A stretch of 64,000 bases of DNA. It comes from Colwellia sp. RSH04. Lineage in GTDB: Bacteria > Pseudomonadota > Gammaproteobacteria > Enterobacterales > Alteromonadaceae. The notes beneath the pieces are model-generated. The model made no database searches and was not told the origin of the DNA. It saw nothing but the letters and a program-made list of their open reading frames with translations. Positions within the stretch are counted from its first letter, which is position 1. Each line of letters begins with the position of its first letter. The stretch is taken from contig NZ_QXIO01000010.1 in the NCBI RefSeq assembly GCF_003545765.1, positions 62,001-126,000 of the forward strand. Direction: 5' to 3'. Positions 1 through 10,395 of this stretch are shown one piece after another. A program made the position numbers and the translations under genes.

Positions 1-22
1 TATATAGCAAATGTATTGATTG

Positions 23-1336
<1,314 letters not shown>

Positions 1337-1398
1337 CTACTTAATATGGCGTTCTACAAGTTTAGAACGAATAATATAAATCGATTTAACACACGTTA

Positions 1399-1442
1399 TT
1401 TTGCTTGTTAAAGCAAAAACCGCAGCAATAGCTACGGTTTTA
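1399..1442 (-). terminator. Two tandem hairpins between pyrG and eno
   Basis: Two inverted repeats lie in the pyrG-eno gap. The first is TTTTGCTT / AAGCAAAA (1399-1418), a perfect 8-bp stem with a 4-base loop. The second (1416-1442) pairs AAAACCG with CGGTTTT and AGC with GCT around an AATA loop. Read on the minus strand, the second has T-rich sequence after its stem, as in an intrinsic terminator for pyrG. They share three bases, so only one may form at a time. Confidence 0.6.
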
Positions 1443-1457
1443 AAATAATCAATCTTA

Positions 1458-3098
<1,641 letters not shown>

Positions 3099-3370
3099 CT
3101 ACCCAGAAGTCAGGAAAAACAGAAATTTTGTGCTGGAAATTACTTATACTACTATCGTTAAATAGTTTAGTTTAAAGAAGAGTATAGTTGAACCAGCAGG
3201 ACGGGAAAGTATTATACTGAAAAGCCACACGAACGACAATAAGAACCATGCCATGGTGACAAAATAGTTATAAAAAAAATTTTAGTTAAAAATTATTAAC
3301 TGTTATTCTTCTTTACACTATTTTTGAACTGCCATGTTCTAGCTCATTTAAAAGAAAGAGATTTAACTTA

Positions 3371-3973
3371 ATGACTATAAATGATGTGAATAAAACACAA
3401 CAATTATCGCACGTACTTAATGCTATCGACAACATCAATAGCCAAGACCCAAACCTTAGTGAAATAAATGGCGAGCAAAGGCCTAAAGAGCTTCTGTATG
3501 GTCAGCGAATGACAGCCTGTCTTGAAGAATTTTGGCCTGACGCTAATGAGTTATTACAAATAGCCGTTCGAGCTCAGCATATAAAACGTTGGCACCTAAA
3601 ACGTTCAGAATTTGAAGCAGGTAAAGCAGGATACTATGCATGGCGTATAGCCCAAGGCAAGTTTCACGCTGAATTAACCTCTGAACTTATGAAAGAGCAT
3701 GATTACTCTGAAGAAGATATTAATAAAACCGCCAGCATATTACGTAAAGAAAAGCTTAAAACAAATAGTGACACACAAACGCTTGAAGACGTCGCCTGTT
3801 TAGTTTTTCTTCAACATTACTTTGACGAATTTGCAGCTAAATATTCTGAAGAAAAAATAATACGTATCGTACAAAAAACCTGGGGTAAAATGTCTGATAA
3901 AGGACATACAATCGCCTTATCACTTACTTTACCTGAACACTTAGCTGCCATTGTTGCTAAAGCACTCGCCTAA
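3371..3973 (+). CDS. DUF4202 family protein
   Basis: A 200-aa soluble protein that I recognise as the DUF4202 family from the N-terminal half: AIDNINSQDPN, then PKELLYGQRMTACLEEFWPDA and RAQHIKRWHLKRSEFEAGKAGYYAWR. Family function is not established to my knowledge. The conserved His, Arg and Lys pattern (AQHIKRWxxxR) and a second conserved stretch, CLVFLQHYFDEFAAKY, suggest an all-helical fold with a possible ligand or metal site, which is inference. There is no signal peptide or membrane segment. It stands alone, divergent from pyrG across 275 bp, and is followed by a strong hairpin, so it is probably monocistronic. Confidence 0.75.
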   Translation: MTINDVNKTQQLSHVLNAIDNINSQDPNLSEINGEQRPKELLYGQRMTACLEEFWPDANELLQIAVRAQHIKRWHLKRSEFEAGKAGYYAWRIAQGKFHAELTSELMKEHDYSEEDINKTASILRKEKLKTNSDTQTLEDVACLVFLQHYFDEFAAKYSEEKIIRIVQKTWGKMSDKGHTIALSLTLPEHLAAIVAKALA

Positions 3974-4015
3974 TCAGTCGTTAATATGGTGAGCTATTAA
4001 ACAGCGATATAACAT

Positions 4016-4045
4016 AAGAGCAATAACCTCACTGTTATTGCTCTT
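4016..4045 (+). terminator. Perfect 12-bp hairpin after the DUF4202 gene
   Basis: AAGAGCAATAAC, a six-base loop CTCACT, then the exact reverse complement GTTATTGCTCTT, starting 42 bp past the stop codon. There is no long T run after it, so it may act as a weak terminator or as a 3' end-protecting structure. Confidence 0.6.
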
Positions 4046-4657
4046 GATAAAATAACTCATATACGTTCAATGAATCATTTTTAGATACCAATACTGAGGT
4101 ACGCTCAATTTAAGACAACGTTAACGATTAAAGTGTACCTGAACCCATTTATTTTTTTATTTTAAATTCGATGTTAAGAGGTGGTGTAATACGCTACACC
4201 AAAAATTAACGATGAACGCTATAGTCTCTTGTTATGGGCTTCATACCTTTAATAGTCTTCTGTAGCAAGTCACTTTAACCTTAAAAATATTCTAATATGC
4301 TTGAATTAGTCACCCCTAACTTCAACAACACAGCAGCAATACAAGTACAAGAGAATTGGAACCAACAACATAACATTAAAGAATATTGTATACGCTCTGT
4401 TTGCGTGATATCTTTTTGTTCGCTTACACTGAGCGATACATATTATTAACAGCAAGAAATCGCTTCACTAAATTGTTGTTATTACCTAATTTAAAAGGAA
4501 TTTAAATTGATAATACTAAGAGCAATAGCTCTGTTACCCTGCTTGGCGACATCTTTTATACACTTCGATGTTTTCGCGAAAATAAATACGCTTCAAACAA
4601 AAACTTACCTGAATGAGAGGTTATGCCTCTCTTTTCATAAAAACAGAAGGACATTTT
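4046..4657. other. 612-bp AT-rich gap without a convincing gene
   Basis: Only small structures are visible. One is a hairpin at 4182-4201, TGGTGTA / TACACCA with a six-base loop. The other is a TTG-initiated reading frame of 53 codons from 4507 that looks like a signal peptide but has no family resemblance. The 3' part (4560-4657) should carry the promoter of the lipoprotein gene at 4658. No RNA gene was recognised. Confidence 0.4.
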
Positions 4658-5764
4658 ATGTTATTTGAAAGGCTTCAAATTATCGGATTGTTAAGTTTAA
4701 TTATCATAGGCTGTGGTAGCAGTAGTGATGAAAATATTAATAATGAATTCCCTAATGATGATAAAGAAAATATTATTGAAGAAGTAATCGTTAATATCGA
4801 ACCAATCGATTCTATATGGGTCTCAGGGTCTGAAAATGTGATAACCCATTGGAATGAGGATATTTTAATTCCATCAGTGACAGGATTATTAACCCTTAAT
4901 TTAGACGATAACGGCTATATTGATGAACAAAACTTAATAGTGGAACATCCATCTTACCTAGTTGAAGTTCAAGGAAATACAATAGCTTCACTTCAAGGTA
5001 ATAAAATTATATTTTACCATTATGATGGTTTAACACTAAATGAACTCTATCAAACAGAGCCAGAAGAGTTACGACAAGTGCCTTTTACATCGCAAAACAA
5101 TTGCTTTTATTGGGTAGCATTAAATAAAGTATCTTCCCCATTGAGTACCGTTAAGGAAATGTGTCATGTTGGTGGGGAATTTATTAGTAACAGTATCATT
5201 ACCACCGACAAGCTAATCAATAATATTATTGCTTTACCAGATAATCGCTTCGTCACTACTAGTACTATTGATTCTAACAACTTTATTTCTTTGTATAAAA
5301 AAGAAAGTGATGTTTTTCAAATTAAATCAACTGTTAAGGAAGATGGTGTATCGATTTTATTGGATTTAGAATATAAAAATGATTATCTTTATGCGGATTT
5401 AGGACCTACTGACATTCCTGATCACCAAGGTGAAGGTGGTTTTATCAGGTATAATTTGGCTGGCAACACCATTAGCGATAGATTAAAACTATCAGATATA
5501 ATGACTGATAATGCTCAGTATGATCACATAGCAGTTAGTCCTGATGGCATCATTCTAGCTAATGATAAAAAACTAAAGCACTTTATTATATCAAACGGCA
5601 TTATTGAAAAAATTGTTTATGCTGAAATAGAGAATAGTATCAGTTCAGTTTATGTTCATGGTCATTATATTGTTTTAGTATTAAGAGATCCGCCAAGCAG
5701 CTTTAGTACAGGAGTTCATGGGGCTTCTGGTGTGCATATTTATTCTTTAAAAGAACTGCTGTAA
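4658..5764 (+). CDS. Predicted lipoprotein of unknown function
   Basis: I do not recognise this 368-aa protein. The ATG at 4658 is preferred over one 45 bases upstream because AGAAGGA lies just before it and the product then begins with a clean lipoprotein signal, LLSLIIIGC, with the lipidated Cys at 19. After an Asn/Asp/Glu-rich linker the rest is a run of short beta-rich segments (for example ILIPSVTGLLTLNLDDNG and IIFYHYDG), suggesting a beta-propeller-like fold; this is inference. No partner gene adjoins it. Codon use looks more AT-rich than the housekeeping genes around it, compatible with acquisition. Confidence 0.65.
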   Translation: MLFERLQIIGLLSLIIIGCGSSSDENINNEFPNDDKENIIEEVIVNIEPIDSIWVSGSENVITHWNEDILIPSVTGLLTLNLDDNGYIDEQNLIVEHPSYLVEVQGNTIASLQGNKIIFYHYDGLTLNELYQTEPEELRQVPFTSQNNCFYWVALNKVSSPLSTVKEMCHVGGEFISNSIITTDKLINNIIALPDNRFVTTSTIDSNNFISLYKKESDVFQIKSTVKEDGVSILLDLEYKNDYLYADLGPTDIPDHQGEGGFIRYNLAGNTISDRLKLSDIMTDNAQYDHIAVSPDGIILANDKKLKHFIISNGIIEKIVYAEIENSISSVYVHGHYIVLVLRDPPSSFSTGVHGASGVHIYSLKELL

Positions 5765-5778
5765 ATAAATTCATTGAT

Positions 5779-5808
5779 AAGCACTTCTTTGTTCGATTGG
5801 AAGTGCTT
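5779..5808 (+). terminator. Hairpin after the lipoprotein gene
   Basis: A 9-bp perfect inverted repeat, AAGCACTTC / GAAGTGCTT with a 12-base loop, 15 bp past the stop codon. The following sequence is AT-rich but lacks a clear T run. Confidence 0.5.
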
Positions 5809-5876
5809 AATTACTGATTACATCAATTAACAAAGCAAACGAAACAAAGAGAGATATTAAGTGAACTATATTAAAG

Positions 5877-6272
5877 CTATTTACTTAACGGCAAGCGCCA
5901 TAAAAATATAAAAGGTCCTATCACTAACGCAATCACTAATAATGTTAGCGGCCAACTTTTTAATAAAAATGCTGACCAAACCACCGAGAGGACAATAGTT
6001 AACAACGCAACTCGTTTTGCTTTACGAGGAATACTACGGTGAGTTTGCCAATCATGAATCATTGGGCCAAAGGTTTTATTCGCCATGAGTTTTCGCTGTA
6101 ATCGCGGAGATGATTTAGCAAAACAAGCTGCAGCAACCAATAAAAAAGGTGTGGTAGGTAATATAGGTAATACAACGCCAAGTACAGCTAATCCAACAAA
6201 TAGCACCCCCACGAACTTAAGTAACAGCACTTTACCTTTTTTTGCCACACCTTGATTAATCGTTTGTTCCAT
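5877..6272 (-). CDS. YbaN/DUF454 family inner-membrane protein
   Basis: A 131-aa membrane protein of the DUF454 (YbaN) family. The family core is visible: a first membrane segment, LLLKFVGVLFVGLAVLGVVLPILPTTPFLLVAAACFAKSS in part, then the conserved RLQRKLMANKTFGPMIHDW and HRSIPRKAKRVALLT, and two further hydrophobic segments to the C terminus. Molecular function is unknown. It lies 41 bp downstream of the trmH-like gene on the same strand and could be co-transcribed with it. The N-terminal Met and cytoplasmic leader (MEQTINQGVAKKGK) are ordinary. Confidence 0.85.
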   Translation of the reverse strand: MEQTINQGVAKKGKVLLLKFVGVLFVGLAVLGVVLPILPTTPFLLVAAACFAKSSPRLQRKLMANKTFGPMIHDWQTHRSIPRKAKRVALLTIVLSVVWSAFLLKSWPLTLLVIALVIGPFIFLWRLPLSK

Positions 6273-6313
6273 ATATCATCCTGCTCGATTAAAGCATTAA
6301 AGTAACAACAGGG

Positions 6314-6925
6314 TTAACTTCTCACTTTAACTTTATTGTTAGTATCTCTACTTTGACGAATTAACTCATTATCAGCGTTATGACTTTTATCTTTTGCTAA
6401 TTCTAACTTAGCTAAACGATCATATAACAACACATTAACTGATGCTGCTAAATTCATACACCCCTTTGTTGGCACATAAACCACTTCATCAGCACAATCT
6501 ATAACTTGTTGGCTGATGGTGCCATCTTCAGGTCCAAAGATATAAACCGCATGTTCTGGGTGCTGAAAATGTGGTAACGGTGTTGCACCTTCAACTAAGT
6601 CTACACATATAATTTTAGTCGTCTTGGCAAGATTATCCAGTGCACCAACTAAATCAATGAAACTTTCAACACCACTTAATGGAATGTTTTGTCTCGCTTT
6701 TTTAGTGTCCGTTGCCAGTTTATTACTGGTATGTTTTGCAGCGTATTCATAACGTTTACCTGTATAAAGCACCTGCGAAACATGATAACAACCTGCTGCG
6801 CGCATTACTGCACCAACATTACTGGGGCTTTTAGGGTTTGTTAAAGCAATGGTTACCTGTGCAATATTTTTATCATCACCCATTTCATTACCCTGAGTTA
6901 TGATTTCATGCGCTTTTGTTGTCAT
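6314..6925 (-). CDS. TrmH/SpoU-family RNA 2'-O-methyltransferase
   Basis: A 203-aa SPOUT-class RNA methylase. The three SpoU motifs are visible: NPKSPSNVGAVMRAAGC (motif 1, with the conserved Asn and Arg), AVYIFGPEDGTIS (motif 2) and VVYVPTKGCMNLAASVNVLLYDRL (motif 3), which together form the trefoil knot that binds S-adenosylmethionine. The RNA target cannot be told from sequence. The first ATG (6925) overlaps the end of a degenerate mazG tail (TCATGA), and the paralogous junction at 11600 is TAATG. This implies that mazG and this gene were once translationally coupled, before the island entered. A second truncated copy of its first 22 codons lies at 11532-11600. Confidence 0.88.
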   Translation of the reverse strand: MTTKAHEIITQGNEMGDDKNIAQVTIALTNPKSPSNVGAVMRAAGCYHVSQVLYTGKRYEYAAKHTSNKLATDTKKARQNIPLSGVESFIDLVGALDNLAKTTKIICVDLVEGATPLPHFQHPEHAVYIFGPEDGTISQQVIDCADEVVYVPTKGCMNLAASVNVLLYDRLAKLELAKDKSHNADNELIRQSRDTNNKVKVRS

Positions 6926-6973
6926 GATTTTATTTTCTCTTTTGCTTTAACTTGAACCCAATATTGCTCAAGC
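6860..6973. repeat. Left 114-bp direct repeat of the mazG-trmH junction
   Basis: This segment matches 11535-11648 along its whole length, same orientation, with six mismatches that I could count. It spans the first 22 codons of the trmH-like gene and continues across its start into a sequence encoding the MazG C-terminal tail (QYWVQVKAKEKIK). The tail is a relic: its stop has become TCA and the residues before it (IEMLE) differ from those of the intact gene. The pair brackets the Rhs island. Confidence 0.9.
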
Positions 6974-7240
6974 ATCTCAATATATATTTCATTCGAGTAT
7001 AGTGCCTTTATAAACAAGCACTGAATTATAGAAAATATTCATCCTGATAAGAAGAGCTACCACCTTTAAAATAAATTTATATAAATGCACCACAAAAACA
7101 GAATACACTGCATGCGATACATAATATTCAATATACATTTACGTAATATACACTTTGTGTTACATTTCAGATTCCAAGGAAGGCAAACATATAGCGTTTT
7201 TTGTACTGGCTATTTATCAAAATAATTAATAAGGATATTT
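6974..7240. other. AT-rich spacer ahead of the Rhs relic
   Basis: No gene is visible. The first bases continue the degenerate mazG tail (about six more codons in frame), after which similarity ends. The 3' end carries AAGGAT seven bases before an ATG at 7241, a good ribosome binding site for the Rhs N-terminal relic, so a promoter probably lies in this spacer. Confidence 0.4.
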
Positions 7241-7465
7241 ATGAGTTTTCAAATTAAGCATCTATTTCTTGCAGTGCTTTCAATAATACTATTTTCTCCT
7301 AACACTACCGTTATTTAGTGAACATGCTGGTGGTGCTGAACGTACAGAGTTCAACTATCATGATAACGACAGCACAACGGTTTTCGTGATTATGACGCCA
7401 GCATAGGTAGATATTTACAAAGTGACCCTATTGGCGTTAATGGAGGCATTAATACCTATAACTAT
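7241..7465 (+). pseudogene. Relic of an Rhs/YD-repeat protein: signal peptide plus core end
   Basis: The remains of a large exported Rhs-type protein collapsed to about 225 bp. An AAGGAT-preceded ATG at 7241 opens a 25-aa hydrophobic leader, MSFQIKHLFLAVLSIILFS, that ends at TAG (7316). One base out of phase follows [20 protein letters not shown], and another frame then gives the hallmark end of the Rhs core, [18 protein letters not shown] (about 7382-7435). The core runs straight on into the tip at 7466. Normal Rhs proteins are over 1000 aa with tens of YD repeats, so nearly the whole barrel has been deleted. Frameshifts and the stop make it non-functional as a scaffold. Confidence 0.8.
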
Positions 7466-7894
7466 GTGTTAAGTAACCCATTAACCTTTATTGATATTTT
7501 GGGATTAGGGCCAAAAGAAGGGGATACAGGTGGTGGGCCTGGTGATGGTAGTTCACCATGTGGTTGTTCGATAAAAGGAGATGTGATGGGTGGAACAAAC
7601 TCAGGAGCAATAACTCAAGAGCAAGCAGACTCGAACGACCAATCTATTAGTAATGCAACAAATGATGTGCCCCTTGTATTAATTGGGGCTGCTTTAAAGC
7701 TTACTCCAGGAACAAGTGCAGCAGCAGGGTTATGGTACATGGCGAATTCACAGCATTACTGGAAAGCTGGTGATAAGCTTGTTCTGAGTTATTGGTATAG
7801 TGAAGGTGGTGATGGAATAATCACAGAAACAGTACTATCAAATGGTTCTAGTATTATTAGTTCAAACACAAATTCTTACTGTATGGAGGGATAA
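7466..7894 (+). CDS. Orphan Rhs C-terminal tip 1 with unknown toxin-like tail
   Basis: A 142-aa frame starting at GTG, continuous upstream in frame to about 7367. It begins with the Rhs core terminus, [15 protein letters not shown], the counterpart of the widely conserved NP-x-DP-x-GL end of Rhs cores, then a Gly-rich hinge ([17 protein letters not shown]) and a tail of about 105 aa unlike any toxin family I know. The tail has a hydrophobic stretch ([22 protein letters not shown]) and ends in [19 protein letters not shown] tiny membrane-protein gene starts 1 bp after its stop, the expected place for immunity. Whether it is still translated without a full scaffold is uncertain. A decayed copy of its tail lies at 10680-10780. 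Confidence 0.65.
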   Translation: MLSNPLTFIDILGLGPKEGDTGGGPGDGSSPCGCSIKGDVMGGTNSGAITQEQADSNDQSISNATNDVPLVLIGAALKLTPGTSAAAGLWYMANSQHYWKAGDKLVLSYWYSEGGDGIITETVLSNGSSIISSNTNSYCMEG

Positions 7895-7895
7895 T

Positions 7896-8069
7896 ATGAA
7901 TCGCTTTTTATTAAGGTTATTTGAAAGTATATTCTCTGTTTTTAGCTTTTTATTTTTTCTGAAAGTTTTTGACTATTTCAGTTCATTGGTTGCTATCGGG
8001 TTGATTTTTTTATGGCTACTTGTTTTTTGGCGTTTTCTTATTTTGAAGAGAAAACTCTCTAAGTGTTAG
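7896..8069 (+). CDS. Small membrane protein, candidate immunity to tip 1
   Basis: The ATG at 7896 has GGAGGG five bases upstream, which favours it over a start 18 codons earlier. The 57-aa product, MNRFLLRLFESIFSVFSFLF and onward, consists of two hydrophobic segments (residues about 10-25 and 30-48) and a basic tail, KRKLSKC. It is spaced 1 bp from the tip gene, as in toxin-immunity pairs, and a membrane location would suit a tail that attacks the membrane. Both the partnership and the location are inference. I know no named family for it. Confidence 0.55.
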   Translation: MNRFLLRLFESIFSVFSFLFFLKVFDYFSSLVAIGLIFLWLLVFWRFLILKRKLSKC

Positions 8070-8109
8070 CTTAGTTGTTACATTATATCGATAGCGGCGA
8101 ATATATCCA

Positions 8110-8223
8110 ATGGCTATGTATTGGCATAACTTGAAAGTAAACTTGAGATTTTATGAATTAGTGAATGATAACTCAAAAGGTATTATATCAACCTTTCAAA
8201 ACATTGAAGTGAATATTGAGTAG
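8110..8223 (+). pseudogene. Short orphan frame, possible immunity-gene remnant
   Basis: A 37-codon frame, MAMYWHNLKVNLRFYELVND and onward, ending at TAG 8221, with no ribosome binding site. It lies between the end of module 1 and the palindrome that opens module 2. Its alternating polar/hydrophobic pattern (STFQNIEVNIE) resembles the last beta strands of small immunity proteins. It may be the 3' stump of a displaced gene. Confidence 0.25.
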
Positions 8224-8229
8224 TGTCGA

Positions 8230-8775
8230 ATGGTAAGTGAGGTCAGGTACATAGTAATTAAAGAACCTGACCTGTTTATTAATTATAAAATAATCCTTTT
8301 TGACGTTAATAACGGTATTAATACCTATAACTATGTATTGAGTAACCCATTAACCTTTGTTGATATATTCGGGTTAGGGCCAGCAGAAGGTGATACTGGT
8401 GGTGGGCCTGTTGAAAGCGGGAGTAGTTGTAGTTCAATATTAACTCCTCATCAACTTTCTAGTTGGGGGATCACTCTAATTTCGGCAAGCGACCAAATAA
8501 TTATAAAAAATAGCATAACAGGACAAATTTTATCCATGCTTCCCAAAGCAGCTAATATTCTTTCAACGGGAGTTAATTTACTTGATGCCGCTTTAGCCAA
8601 TGGAGTGGTAATAGTTGTAATCGAGAGGAATCTTAAGGACTATTACTTGGCACGAGATACTAGCAGGTACCTTGAATTACATTCAATGGTAAACCAAAAA
8701 AACTATTTAGGAGCTGTTATTGGTATAGTTTCCGACGGAAATGAATTTAAAGATATTGGAGATCTTTTACCATGA
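8230..8775 (+). CDS. Orphan Rhs C-terminal tip 2 with unknown toxin-like tail
   Basis: A 181-aa frame whose first 30 residues come from the palindromic repeat (EPDLFINYK), followed by [25 protein letters not shown], the end of an Rhs core, and the hinge [18 protein letters not shown]. The remaining ~115 aa (ILTPHQLSSWGITLISASDQ onward) match no toxin family I recognise; one segment (ANGVVIVVIE) is strongly hydrophobic. Its TGA overlaps the next gene's ATG (ATGA), so the two are translationally coupled, the signature of a toxin-immunity pair. Without a scaffold or export signal it may be silent stock for recombination rather than a secreted product. Confidence 0.65.
   Translation: MVSEVRYIVIKEPDLFINYKIILFDVNNGINTYNYVLSNPLTFVDIFGLGPAEGDTGGGPVESGSSCSSILTPHQLSSWGITLISASDQIIIKNSITGQILSMLPKAANILSTGVNLLDAALANGVVIVVIERNLKDYYLARDTSRYLELHSMVNQKNYLGAVIGIVSDGNEFKDIGDLLP
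8240..8273. repeat. GGTCAGGTACA-type palindrome at the head of module 2
   Basis: Perfect 9-bp arms AGGTCAGGT (8240-8248) and ACCTGACCT (8265-8273) with a 16-base loop. The right arm and the bases after it (GTTTATTAATTATAAAA) recur at 10443-10467 in front of tip 4. Related single arms occur at 9376 and 11475. It resembles REP/MITE-like sequences that accompany IS200-type (Y1/RAYT) transposases; this assignment is from memory and unverified. Confidence 0.6.
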
Positions 8776-9338
8776 AATATTTGTTAATACTCGTTTCAAT
8801 TTTATTTAGCCTACTTTGTTCAGCCAATGAGGAAATTAAAAATTATCAAGATTGGAGAGTATCAGCTATTAAAGGTGACTTTTCATGGGTGGATAGTTTA
8901 TCTAAAACTGATTTGGTAATGATAAATGAAACTAAACAAGGCTATAATTTTATAACCAAGCTTTTTTCTGATGACTGCAATAGTAAATTATTAGAGCAGC
9001 TTTTAAACAAAGGTGTATCCCCTAAATTACACTCCAAATATGAATCTTTAGGTCATTTGGTAATACCTCATAATGGAAGCGGTTGTTTAAAAATAATATT
9101 TAATAATGAACGTGAATCTATTCTGCATTCACAGAAATACGCGACTTCCTTACTGAATCACGCGATTCTTTGGAAAAACCATGATGCAATAAAGTTTATT
9201 TGCAAATTTAATGTTGATTATAACGCCAAAAACGAACTTGATTTAAGCGTCACTGACTTTGTCAAGAAGCAAAATATTCCACTTGAAGTCCTGAGTAACT
9301 GTATGAAGGACAATAGTCGAGAGTCAAACAAAATGTAA
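8772..9338 (+). CDS. Exported ankyrin-type protein, candidate immunity to tip 2
   Basis: A 188-aa protein with a clear Sec signal peptide (MKYLLILVSILFSLLCSA, cleavage near SANEE). The mature part consists of helical pairs reminiscent of degenerate ankyrin repeats, for example LLEQLLNKGVSPKLHSK and HDAIKFICKFNVDYNAKN. It overlaps tip 2 by four bases. Immunity proteins normally sit where the toxin acts, so an exported one suggests the tail of tip 2 works in the periplasm; this is inference. The same architecture recurs in the candidate immunity gene at 9759, so the two are probably related. Confidence 0.65.
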   Translation: MKYLLILVSILFSLLCSANEEIKNYQDWRVSAIKGDFSWVDSLSKTDLVMINETKQGYNFITKLFSDDCNSKLLEQLLNKGVSPKLHSKYESLGHLVIPHNGSGCLKIIFNNERESILHSQKYATSLLNHAILWKNHDAIKFICKFNVDYNAKNELDLSVTDFVKKQNIPLEVLSNCMKDNSRESNKM

Positions 9339-9375
9339 CACCTGGTTTACATTGATATTAAATAAATGGGGTCAT

Positions 9376-9394
9376 GGGTCAGGTACACATTAAC
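9376..9394. repeat. GGGTCAGGTACA repeat arm at the head of module 3
   Basis: The sequence GGGTCAGGTACACATTAAC matches the left arm of the palindromes at 8240 and 10399, again between an upstream immunity gene and a downstream Rhs tip. No facing right arm is visible here. Confidence 0.45.
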
Positions 9395-9398
9395 AAAG

Positions 9399-9746
9399 TG
9401 GGCCTGATGAGGGTGGTTCATCATGTAGTTATAATTTAGATATAGAGCACAACAATATTTAAAACTCATAGCTCAATTAGCAGAGGCTTATCAATACCAA
9501 GCAGGGATGATTGCGGCTATAAATAATGGTTACGACCTAGGTGATAAATCTGCTGTTCTTTTAAAAGCTGCAATTGATATCGGAATTAAAGATATTAATC
9601 AATATATGTTAACTAATACACATATACCTGCAAGTTATACCTCAAGGATTATAGACTGGCCTAATTTGAAGATTAACTGGAAATTATATGGGACAGTTAA
9701 CGATAAGCCAGAAGATATTATGGTTAATTTTATCAAAAGTTTATAG
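9399..9746 (+). pseudogene. Broken Rhs tip 3 with toxin-like tail
   Basis: From 9399 one frame reads GPDEGGSSCSYNLDIEHNNI and stops, matching the hinge of tips 1 and 2. A one-base shift near 9455 restores a longer frame, QYLKLIAQLAEAYQYQAG, running through the ATG at 9507 (MIAAINNGYDLGDKSAVLL) to the stop at 9744-9746. So the tail of about 97 aa is whole but separated from its hinge by a frameshift, and the core end before it is missing. I know no family for the tail; it is mostly helical with an Asn/Asp-rich start. The 79-codon part from 9507 has no good ribosome binding site. Confidence 0.6.
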
Positions 9747-9758
9747 TAAGGGATACAC

Positions 9759-10379
9759 ATGAAATCGACAGTTATATTGTTAGTAGTTATGTTAGTAAAT
9801 AGCGGCGTATTTGCTAAAGAAATAGGTTCATCATGTCCAAATTTTAAATTTACGTTTTCGGAAAGCGAACTAGTAAAGGTAAAGGAATTTCTTGCAGGGA
9901 AAATAGAGCGAAAAGAGCCTCCAAGTAAGGTGGTCCTTGCAGCGTCAATAGGTGATATTAATTACATTAAGTCTCAAGAATCATTTGACTCTTTATTTGA
10001 AGCAATGTATGTCACTTTATCTAGTGATATGGAGTTGTTCAATGAACTTTTAATATTACTTAAACCAGAAGACATTAATAAACGGTCTAAAGAGCAGGTT
10101 ACCTTGCTTATGATGGCTGCAGATTGCGGCAGGGTAGAAGCGGTAGCTCAGTTATTGGATTTAGGGGCCGATATAAATATGAATATTTCATCCTCTGGTA
10201 TTGATGCGCTGAATATGGCCGTAATGAACCGCGATACTGCTATGGTTGAATATTTATTGGACAGCGGAGCTAGTTGTAAAAATTCAGTTTATCAGAGTGG
10301 TGTAACGGCTTTAGAGCTATCAAAAAAACTTAAATCAAATAATATTACTAAATTACTTGAGAGATGTTTCAGTAAATAA
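9759..10379 (+). CDS. Exported ankyrin-repeat protein, candidate immunity to tip 3
   Basis: A 206-aa protein starting 12 bp after tip 3, with AAGGGAT upstream of its ATG. It has a Sec signal peptide (MKSTVILLVVMLVNSGVFAK) and, after about residue 60, ankyrin repeats that are easy to read: TLLMMAADCGRVEAVAQLLD-LGADIN and DALNMAVMNRDTAMVEYLLD-SGASC, then TALELSKKLKSNNITKLLE. It is intact although its partner is frameshifted, as often seen when immunity outlives the toxin. Placement and architecture match the gene at 8772. Periplasmic action is inferred from the signal peptide. Confidence 0.7.
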   Translation: MKSTVILLVVMLVNSGVFAKEIGSSCPNFKFTFSESELVKVKEFLAGKIERKEPPSKVVLAASIGDINYIKSQESFDSLFEAMYVTLSSDMELFNELLILLKPEDINKRSKEQVTLLMMAADCGRVEAVAQLLDLGADINMNISSSGIDALNMAVMNRDTAMVEYLLDSGASCKNSVYQSGVTALELSKKLKSNNITKLLERCFSK

Positions 10380-10395
10380 TAAAACTTTATGATAA

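Noticed and set aside
4507-4668. TTG-started frame of 53 codons with a signal-peptide-like start
   Set aside because: Only a weak AAGGAA site, it overlaps the better-supported lipoprotein start at 4658, and the part after the hydrophobic stretch has no domain character.
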